This document shows positions 1 to 5,647 of a DNA stretch of 6,940 nt, piece by piece. Each line of letters opens with the position of its first letter. The first letter of the stretch is position 1. Source of the stretch: Caldisericota bacterium (GTDB lineage Bacteria; Caldisericota; Caldisericia; Caldisericales; Caldisericaceae); contig DAOWNX010000046.1 of the NCBI GenBank assembly GCA_030642335.1, positions 1 to 6,940 of the forward strand. The letters are read 5' to 3'. The position numbers and the translations under genes were made by a program. A model generated the notes under the pieces. That model had not been told where the DNA came from and searched no databases. It saw only the letters and a list, made by a program, of their open reading frames with translations.

Positions 1-32
1 CCTCCAATTACAACAACATCATATTTTTCCAC
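1..32 (-). CDS. FAD/NAD(P)-binding protein, N-terminal fragment
   Basis: Only the first ten codons are in the window; the gene runs off the left edge. Reading leftward from a GTG at 32-30 gives V-E-K-Y-D-V-V-V-I-G-G. This is the first beta strand and start of the glycine-rich loop (DVVVIGxG) of a Rossmann-type FAD or NAD(P) binding fold, as in thioredoxin reductase, lipoamide dehydrogenase and many FAD-dependent oxidoreductases. The exact family cannot be told from this tip. An in-frame TAA four codons upstream leaves GTG as the only sensible start. No Shine-Dalgarno is visible before it. Instead a promoter-like element ends about 7 bases upstream, so the message may be leaderless. It may alternatively be read from the same transcript as the small ORF at 76-183. 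Confidence 0.65.
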   Translation of the reverse strand, partial: MEKYDVVVIG

Positions 33-38
33 AAAACT

Positions 39-66
39 ATTTTACCAGATTTTACAAAAGCTACAA
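39..66 (-). promoter_or_regulatory. Possible promoter of the FAD/NAD-binding gene
   Basis: On the minus strand there is an extended -10 (TGGTAAAAT, 47-39) preceded after 16 bases by TTGTAG (66-61), a weak -35. The expected transcription start falls at or next to the GTG start codon at position 32. The -10 is good and the -35 poor, and in AT-rich DNA such matches occur by chance. Confidence 0.35.
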
Positions 67-75
67 CTTATTCAT

Positions 76-183
76 TTATTTTACATAAACAAGCCAGTCA
101 AACGGATCTTTTTCGCCGTACATTTTGTTATTCCGAAATATAAATTCGTTAATAAAATAAATATATTTTTCTTTCATCTGCAT
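76..183 (-). CDS. Possible 35-residue small protein
   Basis: This short ORF runs from an ATG at 183-181 to a TAA at 78-76 and encodes 35 residues, beginning MQMKEKYIYF and ending DPFDWLVYVK. I do not recognise it. In its favour is a strong purine-rich ribosome binding site (AAGGGGG, 195-189) five bases before the ATG. A perfect -10 hexamer also lies about 80 bases upstream at 269-264. It precedes the FAD/NAD-binding gene by 43 bases on the same strand, so it could be its operon partner or a leader peptide. The composition (aromatic and charged, no signal peptide, no membrane segment) looks protein-like, but at this length a chance ORF in AT-rich DNA remains possible. Confidence 0.42.
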   Translation of the reverse strand: MQMKEKYIYFINEFIFRNNKMYGEKDPFDWLVYVK

Positions 184-204
184 AGCTTCCCCCTTCTGTT
201 TATC

Positions 205-219
205 ATTTTGTTACAAAAT
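205..219. repeat. 15-bp palindrome in the divergent intergenic region
   Basis: The sequence ATTTTGT-T-ACAAAAT has perfect 7-base arms around a single central base. It lies about 50 bases upstream of the plus-strand -10 at 266-271. On the minus strand it lies within the predicted leader before the small ORF. This placement suits a dimeric regulator's operator, but low complexity makes chance plausible and no regulator family is indicated. Confidence 0.3.
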
Positions 220-263
220 TTTTTTCCTGCAAATTTTCCTTCATATTTTCATCACATTTAATT

Positions 264-269
264 ATTATA
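264..269 (-). promoter_or_regulatory. Minus-strand -10 element (TATAAT)
   Basis: A consensus TATAAT lies on the minus strand, pointing toward the small ORF and the FAD/NAD-binding gene. The best -35 at 17-base spacing is TTTATT (292-287), which is weak. Transcription would start near 257, giving a leader of about 74 bases. It overlaps the plus-strand -10 at 266-271. Confidence 0.4.
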
Positions 270-271
270 CT
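266..271 (+). promoter_or_regulatory. Plus-strand -10 element (TATACT) for the exported protein gene
   Basis: TATACT at 266-271 is the best -10 upstream of the gene at 310 and predicts a start near 278 with a leader of about 32 bases. No convincing -35 lies at 16-18 bases, so an activator or a weak promoter is likely. It overlaps the opposite-strand TATAAT, forming a near-symmetric divergent promoter core. Confidence 0.4.
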
Positions 272-309
272 CACAGCAGAAGTACAAATAAAAAAATAGG
301 AGGCAACAA

Positions 310-843
310 ATGAATAAGAAAATTAAAGGATTTTTAGTAGCATTAATAATCGGAGGCATAATTTTAACAGGAGCAGGAGTTGTTTTTGCGAGAAGTAGAA
401 ATGCCGATCGTCCAGCTATAAACAGCGCAGAATATAAGCTTGATGGTGCTAAGGAAGGCAGATTAAAAGATAGTGCAACAAAAGGTGAATATGGATTTGC
501 CGGTTCTGCAAGAAATATAATGGAAAAGATCGCAACATATCTCGGTGTAACTGAAGACGAACTAAAAGCAGAAAGATGTGATGGAAAGAGCTTGGCAGAA
601 ATAGCAGAGGTAAACGGTGTAATCCAGGAAGAGCTGATAAACTTTATCACAAGCAGTAGAACAGAACAGTTGCAAGCATTGCTTGATGCAGGAAAAATTG
701 ATCAAACAAAATACGAAGCAATGTTAAACACATTTTCTGAAAAAGTAACGGAAATGGTAGAAAGAACAGAAACAGGGTTAGGAAGCAAAGCATATAACAG
801 TTCAAAGCACGGAAAAGAAAGAAAAGGAACATGCAGGCCGTAA
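310..843 (+). CDS. Exported small protein with C-terminal helical domain (DUF2680-like)
   Basis: The product has 177 residues. The N-terminus is a classical export signal: basic MNKKIK, a hydrophobic core at about residues 8-26 and a V-F-A motif ending at A27 that would suit signal peptidase I. A polar linker follows (28-66). A helical region (about 67-153) then contains YLGVTEDELK and GKSLAEIAE, then LLDAGKIDQTKYEAM. This pattern of a small helix-turn unit followed by a longer amphipathic helix resembles the uncharacterised DUF2680-type segments of secreted bacterial proteins. That family match is from memory and is not certain. The tail (154-177) is basic and polar. One Cys sits in the helical region (C90) and one near the end (C175). 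The start is secured by AGGAGG (298-303) six bases before the ATG. It is monocistronic, with its own terminator at 884-910. The function is unknown. An extracytoplasmic helical or regulatory role is only a guess. Confidence 0.8.
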   Translation: MNKKIKGFLVALIIGGIILTGAGVVFARSRNADRPAINSAEYKLDGAKEGRLKDSATKGEYGFAGSARNIMEKIATYLGVTEDELKAERCDGKSLAEIAEVNGVIQEELINFITSSRTEQLQALLDAGKIDQTKYEAMLNTFSEKVTEMVERTETGLGSKAYNSSKHGKERKGTCRP

Positions 844-883
844 TATAATTCAACCCTCCTTTAATCTTTAAGGAATTATATAT

Positions 884-910
884 ATGGGGAGCCTTTGGCT
901 CCCCATTTTC
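884..910 (+). terminator. Rho-independent terminator after the exported protein gene
   Basis: A perfect 10-bp stem (ATGGGGAGCC at 884-893 pairing with GGCTCCCCAT at 897-906) closes a TTT loop and runs straight into TTTTC. It lies 41 bases after the stop codon at 843. The left flank, read on the minus strand, is not a clean T-tract, so it is likely one-directional. Confidence 0.9.
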
Positions 911-1001
911 ATTAAATCGTATATAGACAGTTTATCCGATACTATCAAAACCAATATCTTAATTGACATTTAATTTAAGTTGTGTTAAAATTTTTGTTAA
1001 T
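911..1001. other. Intergenic stretch before the amidohydrolase operon
   Basis: Between the terminator at 884-910 and the leader ORF at 1002 the only recognisable element is the promoter at 963-991. I see no RNA gene or coding frame with a ribosome binding site on either strand. A loose CTTAA/TTAAG symmetry surrounds the -35 box but is too imperfect to call. Confidence 0.5.
963..991 (+). promoter_or_regulatory. Sigma70 promoter of the amidohydrolase operon
   Basis: A perfect TTGACA (963-968) and TAAAAT (986-991) are separated by the ideal 17 bases. Transcription should begin near 997-999. This is the strongest promoter in the window by consensus and gives a leader of about 118 bases before the first amidohydrolase. 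The leader itself contains an open frame. Confidence 0.75.
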
Positions 1002-1115
1002 ATGAATACAATAAGAACAGATAACATTTTATATACAAACAATAATTTTTTAGATTTTAACGGTAATCAATCTTTTAAAGTTATAAGCAAGATACAAAAT
1101 CGGAAGGAGGAGTAA
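1002..1115 (+). CDS. Possible 37-residue leader ORF ahead of the amidohydrolases
   Basis: An open frame from ATG (1002-1004) runs through the whole predicted leader and stops at TAA 1113-1115, directly abutting the amidohydrolase ATG at 1116. The ATG is only about four bases after the predicted transcription start and has no Shine-Dalgarno, so it would have to be translated as a nearly leaderless message. Its last codons (AAG GAG GAG) form the ribosome binding site of the next gene, an arrangement that would couple the two. The peptide is polar and Asn-rich, starts MNTIRTDNIL, and matches nothing I recognise. A 37-codon open frame in AT-rich DNA can arise by chance, so this is tentative. Confidence 0.35.
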   Translation: MNTIRTDNILYTNNNFLDFNGNQSFKVISKIQNRKEE

Positions 1116-2264
1116 ATGATTCTCATTGAGAAAGGAACAATCTTTACGGTAACAAAAGGCATTATAAAAAATGGAAACATCCTGATAGGCGACAACGGAC
1201 GCATCAAAAAAATCTCAAAAGACAAAATAGACGCCAAAGCAAAAAAGATAAACGCAAAAGGAAAGCTTGTATTTCCTGGATTTATTGACGCACACACGCA
1301 CCTTGGAGTTTATGCGCTCGAAGGAGGAGAGGAAAGTATGGATGGGAATGAAATGACAAATCCATCAACCCCCGGCATGCGCGCAATCGACGCGATAAAT
1401 CCGGATGATCCTGCCTTTAAAGATGCACTTTCAGCAGGCATCACAATGATATTCACGGGCCCAGGTTCGGGAAATGTAATAGGCGGGCAAAGCGTAATTA
1501 TAAGAACATTTGGAAAAACAATAGAAGAGATGATTGTCAAAAATCCTGCAGGGGTAAAATGCGCATTTGGCGAAAACCCTAAACGCGTTTACACGGAAAA
1601 GCACCAACTTCCCACAACAAGAATGGGTACAGCAAAAGTATTCAGAGAAACGCTTGCCAAAGCAAAAGAATATGCAGAAAAGAAAAACAAAAAGAAAAAA
1701 ACCCCCTTCAACCTGGATATGGAGGCCTTGCTTCCTGTAATACAACATAAATTACCGCTCAGGATTCACTCCCACAGGGCTGACGATATTCTCACGGCAG
1801 TACGGATTGCAAAACACGAATTCGGATTGGACCTTGTCATCGAGCACGGCACAGATGCAGCAAGGATAAGAGAAGTACTGGCAAAGGAAAAAGTGCCTGT
1901 CGTAGCAGGCCCTTTACTTGACACCTCGCCAAAAGTAGAAACACGCTCCGGTTCATTTTCAACTCCTGCCCTTCTGGATAAAGCAGGCGTCCTTACAGCA
2001 TTAATGACAGACCACCCCGTTATCCCTATACAGTGCCTTCCTCTTCAAGCAGGATTAGTTGCATACCACGGTCCAGCAGGAGAAGAAAACGCTCTAAAAA
2101 TGATAACGATCAATCCAGCACGCATACTAAAAATTGATAAAGAGTATGGAAGCTTAGAAGAAGGCAAAGTGGCAGATTTATCCATCTATTCGAAACACCC
2201 TTTCAGTTCAACAGCCAAAGCGGAATTAGTGATTGCAAATGGAAATATAGTATATGAGAGGTGA
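1116..2264 (+). CDS. Metal-dependent amidohydrolase, imidazolonepropionase-like
   Basis: A 382-residue amidohydrolase-superfamily enzyme (COG1228-like), cytoplasmic, expected to hydrolyse a C-N or amide bond in an unknown substrate. An N-terminal beta-sandwich part (1-55, with GKLVFPGFID) leads into the TIM-barrel. The expected metal ligands are all visible: H60 and H62 in HTHLG, H218/H220 in RIHSHRADDI, H244 in VIEHGTD and D299 in MTDHP. GNVIGGQ (120-125) and TTRMGTAK (167-174) are further recognisable segments. The C-terminal GSLEEGKVADLSIY returns to the small sandwich domain, as is usual in the superfamily. A Lys-rich loop (KKNKKKK, about 189-195) precedes the fifth strand. The start is fixed by GGAAGGAGGAG (1102-1112). 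The stop overlaps the ribosome binding site of the next gene, so the two paralogues are cotranscribed and probably coupled. Family members include dipeptidases and other amide hydrolases; the substrate cannot be read from the sequence. Confidence 0.9.
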   Translation: MILIEKGTIFTVTKGIIKNGNILIGDNGRIKKISKDKIDAKAKKINAKGKLVFPGFIDAHTHLGVYALEGGEESMDGNEMTNPSTPGMRAIDAINPDDPAFKDALSAGITMIFTGPGSGNVIGGQSVIIRTFGKTIEEMIVKNPAGVKCAFGENPKRVYTEKHQLPTTRMGTAKVFRETLAKAKEYAEKKNKKKKTPFNLDMEALLPVIQHKLPLRIHSHRADDILTAVRIAKHEFGLDLVIEHGTDAARIREVLAKEKVPVVAGPLLDTSPKVETRSGSFSTPALLDKAGVLTALMTDHPVIPIQCLPLQAGLVAYHGPAGEENALKMITINPARILKIDKEYGSLEEGKVADLSIYSKHPFSSTAKAELVIANGNIVYER

Positions 2265-2268
2265 AAAA

Positions 2269-3381
2269 ATGTATAAAATTATAGCAGAAAAAATATTTGA
2301 CGGCACGAAAATCATAGAAAATGCAATCATTCTCTTCGACGAAAAGAGCATCAAATATGTAGGAAAAGACAACAAAGAAAAAGTAAAAAACACGTTCAAA
2401 GCAAAGTTTGCAACACCAGGATTTATCGACATCTCTTCCGGTATCGGTCTTAAGGAAGAATCTTTAGGACGAATAGAAGGAAATGATTTAAATGAAGAGG
2501 CAAATCCAATAACACCAGAACTTCTTGCATTAGACGGCATTAATCCGTATGATGAAAGCTTTCCTAAAACAGTAAAGGGAGGTGTCACTGCAAGTTTTGT
2601 TTTGCCAGGCCTTTCAAATAATATTGGAGGGAGAGGCGCAATTATACACAACTCAGGTGACACAATAAAAGATATGACTATCAAATCACCTTTTGGTATG
2701 CGGTTTTCCGTTAACAGTATTCCAAAATCTGTCTACCTGCCGCAAAAGAAAATGCCAATGACAAGAATGGGCAGCGCATATCTAATAAGAGAAGCGCTTT
2801 ACAAAGCAAAAGAATATGGAGGAAAGAAAAAGAAACAATTTTCCATGCAGGAAGAATCTCTTCTCTCCGTTTTGGAAGGCAAACAAAAAGCATTTTTTGC
2901 CGCCTTGCGTGCAGACGACATCGCGACAAGCATTAGAATAACAAAAGAATTCAACTTAAATACAGTTATAACTTTTGCAATCGAAAGTGACCTTGTGCTG
3001 GATATTATCAAAGAAAACAAAATACCTGTTGCATTTGGCCCTGTTATACTATCGCGCTTTGGAAGAGAATTAAAACATCTTTCACCGAAAGTTCCCGCAA
3101 CACTCATAGAAAATGGCGTTGAAACAGCAATTATATCGGGACATCCGTTGTATCCCGCAGAATTCCTCCGCATTCAGCTTGGCCTTATTATTGCTGAAGG
3201 GATAAGCACAGAAAAAGCACTGAGAGCAGTTACGTCAGCTCCAGCAAAAATGCTGGGAATGAAAAAATACGGGGTAGTTAAAAAAGGTGCTATGTCAGAC
3301 CTTGTTTTATTCGATGGAGATCCATGGGAAACAAAAACCGCAATAAAAAATGTATTCATAAATGGAAAATTAATACAATAG
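2269..3381 (+). CDS. Amidohydrolase-fold paralogue lacking metal ligands (likely pseudoenzyme)
   Basis: A 370-residue paralogue of the preceding gene, alignable almost throughout. Shared marks are the TPGFID strand, NPITPELLALDGINP, NNIGG, MTRMGSA with the following AKEYGGKKKK loop, RADDI, IPVAFGP, GHPLYP and the C-terminal KKGAMSDLVLF. Every expected metal ligand of the first protein is replaced: HTH becomes S56-S-G58, H218/H220 become A211/L213, H244 becomes F236 and D299 becomes G291. The frame is intact and the non-catalytic core is kept, so this looks like a selected non-enzymatic partner, perhaps a heterodimer subunit, and not a decaying gene. The start is ATG 2269 with AGAGGTGA (2257-2264) before it. 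An ATG at 2254 would add five residues but lacks its own binding site. The upstream stop is four bases away. A cofactor-independent activity remains possible. Confidence 0.85.
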   Translation: MYKIIAEKIFDGTKIIENAIILFDEKSIKYVGKDNKEKVKNTFKAKFATPGFIDISSGIGLKEESLGRIEGNDLNEEANPITPELLALDGINPYDESFPKTVKGGVTASFVLPGLSNNIGGRGAIIHNSGDTIKDMTIKSPFGMRFSVNSIPKSVYLPQKKMPMTRMGSAYLIREALYKAKEYGGKKKKQFSMQEESLLSVLEGKQKAFFAALRADDIATSIRITKEFNLNTVITFAIESDLVLDIIKENKIPVAFGPVILSRFGRELKHLSPKVPATLIENGVETAIISGHPLYPAEFLRIQLGLIIAEGISTEKALRAVTSAPAKMLGMKKYGVVKKGAMSDLVLFDGDPWETKTAIKNVFINGKLIQ

Positions 3382-3382
3382 T

Positions 3383-4636
3383 TTAAGAAGGCAGGGAATC
3401 CTTACCCCTATCTTCCTTTTTTAATCTCGAAACCTTAACAAGCGAGTATTTGAACAGAGCTGGGGCAAAAAGATCTGTGACAATTATAACAGCAATAGTT
3501 ATCACTTTTATTGTATCGCCAATCGCAGGAAATGTCTCTCCAATGAGCAAAACCAAAACAAGGGAAAGACCTGATTGATTAATTAAGCCAACCGAACCAA
3601 ATTTCCTCATAATAGGGTCTTTTGTCCCGACTATCAATCCGAGTTCTGTGAAAAACCATTTTACACCAATAAGTATTAAAGTGATAGGAAGGAATTTAAT
3701 TATCATATGAATGTCCGTCAATGCATGAACAAGTGCAAAAAATAACAAATAAATAGCAGGGGAAATACCATCCAAAACCTTCTGGAATTCTTTTCCTGCA
3801 GATGTAAAATTCTGAATAAAAAAACCTGTAATAATACTGACAAGCAATGGATCAATATGAATAAAACGCAATTGAGAGACAAGAAAAGCAAGAATAAATA
3901 TAAAAATTGACAGTTCAACATTTACATGCCTCATATACAAAGCTACAAGAACTCCGACACCAAGACCTACCGCAAGAGAACCTACCAGCTCCAGAACAAC
4001 AAAAACAGCAGAAGAGTTTCCTCCGCTTAAAATAGGAATCAGTATTGCAAAAAGTAAAATTACAAAAATATCTTTTAAGATGGCAATGCCAAGAATTTTA
4101 TCTCCAAGTTCCGTCTTCTTGACGCCACTTTCTTTTATCACGGCAATAGTGGAAAGAGGAGATTTTAAAATAAGAAGTACACCCAATAAAATCGCGCCTT
4201 TCAGAGGTGTTTCAAGTGAAATCTTTTGAAAAATCAGAAAAGAAGCGATAAACACACCTGAGAAAGTAATACAAGCAATAGACAGAGTAAGCCTTACAAT
4301 ATCCCTGCCGTGTTTTTTAAGGAACGACATTTTCATTTCCATCCCCGATTGTATGGCAATAAAAACAAGGGCAATTTCAGTAATAAAGGTTAAATTATTC
4401 AACGGCTCAAAATTCATAAGACCGAAAGAATAAGGAGAAAGAAGGAGCCCCGCTATAAGATAACCTGAAATAGCAGGAAACCGGATGCGCTCAAAAAATT
4501 TCCCTAAAAAAAACCCTATAATAATAAAAAAAGCCAAAGAAAGGACTGTCTCAACCAAAATAGATGGAGATAATGCAATTCTTCCCACCAAAAACAACAA
4601 AAACATAAAAAGTGCTGATAGCATTAAATATGCCAT
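3383..4636 (-). CDS. CPA2-family cation:proton antiporter
   Basis: A 417-residue integral membrane protein with about a dozen hydrophobic segments, the length of the Kef/NapA-type membrane domain alone. It probably exchanges Na+ or K+ for H+ across the inner membrane. Family signs in order are RFPAISGYLIAGLLLSP (52-68), a QSGMEMKMSFLKK segment (96-108) matching the GxExxxxxLrk motif, and SPLSTIAVIKESG (159-171). These are followed by LKDIF, where D189 sits at the position of the essential membrane Asp (QD in KefC). The C-terminal SGLSLVLVLLIGE is also typical. There is no RCK/TrkA-N domain, so nucleotide gating is not expected from this chain. The ATG is preceded by AGAGGTGG (4647-4640). The gene overlaps the end of the upstream transporter-like gene by 13 bases, implying coupled translation. 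The ion and direction cannot be told. Confidence 0.88.
   Translation of the reverse strand: MAYLMLSALFMFLLFLVGRIALSPSILVETVLSLAFFIIIGFFLGKFFERIRFPAISGYLIAGLLLSPYSFGLMNFEPLNNLTFITEIALVFIAIQSGMEMKMSFLKKHGRDIVRLTLSIACITFSGVFIASFLIFQKISLETPLKGAILLGVLLILKSPLSTIAVIKESGVKKTELGDKILGIAILKDIFVILLFAILIPILSGGNSSAVFVVLELVGSLAVGLGVGVLVALYMRHVNVELSIFIFILAFLVSQLRFIHIDPLLVSIITGFFIQNFTSAGKEFQKVLDGISPAIYLLFFALVHALTDIHMIIKFLPITLILIGVKWFFTELGLIVGTKDPIMRKFGSVGLINQSGLSLVLVLLIGETFPAIGDTIKVITIAVIIVTDLFAPALFKYSLVKVSRLKKEDRGKDSLPS
3387..3422 (+). terminator. Probable terminator of the amidohydrolase operon inside the convergent gene
   Basis: GAAGGCAGGG (3387-3396) pairs with CCCTATCTTC (3406-3415), with one C-A mismatch and one G-T pair, around a 9-base loop. 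TTTTTT follows at 3417-3422. It starts six bases after the amidohydrolase stop and lies entirely inside the last codons of the minus-strand antiporter gene. On the minus strand the hairpin is followed by CTTAAAC, with no T-tract, so it should act only on the plus transcript. Confidence 0.6.
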
Positions 4637-5622
4637 TTTCCACCTCTAAAAATAAATTCAAAAATAACGAGCAAAATAAAATAAGAGATCGCTGTAAATG
4701 TGATAAGGTAAGGAATTTTAGTTTCTATTGAAAGTGCTATACTTAACGCGCCAATAGGAATAAAAAATATGCTTTTCTTCTTAAATAGCGGGGAAACAAA
4801 AAAGAATCTAATAAAAGTATATGGAATTAACAATATAAAAATAGAAACGCTCTTCAAGTAAAAGAACAAGCCAGAAGAGAACAAAAGTGTTAAAAACAAA
4901 GGTTGTTCAATTCTGTTTACAAGCGTTGATGAATGATAGGGCACAGAGAAAAAAGCTATAACAAAACCCATAAAAAAGGCAGAAAGAATGATCGAAGTAT
5001 TAAACATCTGCGAAAGAGACGCGATGAGAAGTAAAAACCCAAAGAAAAGGATATACATTTCCATTTTATTCAAAATGCGCTCGAAAAGGATAATCAAAAA
5101 CCCAGCCAACCCAAGAACAACAGATATCAAAACCCCCTTAAAACCATATATGGCAACGGTATAATATATCAAAATCAGCGCAATGCTCAATTCACCAGAA
5201 ATAACGGGCCTTTTGTCTCCCTTAATGCTAAAAAGTACAGTTGAAGAAGGAATAGAAAATATTGCAGAAAGAGGAATAGCCATATCGAGCGGGTAGAAAA
5301 AATGTAAAATAAAGAAGAAGAGAAAAAAGTTTAAAGAAGTCAAAAATCCATAAAGAAAAGATTTAGCTCTAATTTTTTTTAATATTCTCTTCTCAAATTG
5401 GATTCCAAAACCAAATCCGGCAAATGCAAGAGCAAAAATAATAAGTGGCCAAAGACTGGTTAAAAAATCTTGCCCGGAAAAAACAAACGAAAGGATAACG
5501 CCAAGTATAAAAATTTCTACCCCGGCAAAACGAAAAGTTCCTCTTTTTTTCTCAAAAATAATACGAGAAGAGAAAAAAGAAACGGCAATAACAAAAAGAA
5601 TAATAGCAAAATACCCTTTCAC
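4624..5622 (-). CDS. Divergent CPA2-fold membrane protein lacking the conserved Asp
   Basis: About 332 residues, almost wholly hydrophobic with roughly ten or more membrane segments. It is a distant paralogue of the next gene. The FGIQFEKRILKK segment corresponds to the SGMEMKMSFLKK of the antiporter. SIPSST (123-128) corresponds to its SPLST, and FNTSIILSAFFMGFVIAFF resembles the second-half core of Kef-type exchangers. With the two SST motifs superimposed, the essential Asp189 of the antiporter falls on Tyr154 here (IYY) with no gap. Ordinary proton-coupled exchange is therefore unlikely and a partner role is plausible. I chose GTG 5622 because CGGAGGA (5637-5631) lies 8 to 9 bases before it. 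An upstream GTG at 5664 would add 14 charged residues and overlap the peptidase gene, but its ribosome binding site is badly spaced. The RGGK codons near the end supply the next gene's binding site. Confidence 0.75.
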   Translation of the reverse strand: MKGYFAIILFVIAVSFFSSRIIFEKKRGTFRFAGVEIFILGVILSFVFSGQDFLTSLWPLIIFALAFAGFGFGIQFEKRILKKIRAKSFLYGFLTSLNFFLFFFILHFFYPLDMAIPLSAIFSIPSSTVLFSIKGDKRPVISGELSIALILIYYTVAIYGFKGVLISVVLGLAGFLIILFERILNKMEMYILFFGFLLLIASLSQMFNTSIILSAFFMGFVIAFFSVPYHSSTLVNRIEQPLFLTLLFSSGLFFYLKSVSIFILLIPYTFIRFFFVSPLFKKKSIFFIPIGALSIALSIETKIPYLITFTAISYFILLVIFEFIFRGGKWHI

Positions 5623-5647
5623 ATTGTCTATCCTCCGTTTTAAATCT

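Noticed and set aside
203..244. 13-codon minus-strand ORF upstream of the 35-residue ORF
   Set aside because: It has no ribosome binding site and is too short to distinguish from chance.
957..979. Loose CTTAA/TTAAG symmetry around the amidohydrolase -35
   Set aside because: Only the outer five bases match cleanly; in AT-rich DNA this is not significant.
1680..1702. A-rich run encoding KKNKKKK in the first amidohydrolase as a frameshift site
   Set aside because: The frame is continuous with conserved sequence on both sides, and the paralogue has a similar Lys-rich loop at the same place, so it is a normal surface loop.
1431..1748. Long antisense frames opposite the amidohydrolases and within the transporters
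   Set aside because: They lie fully inside well-supported genes, lack ribosome binding sites and have low-complexity Phe/Ser/Cys-rich translations typical of shadows of Lys/Glu-rich genes.
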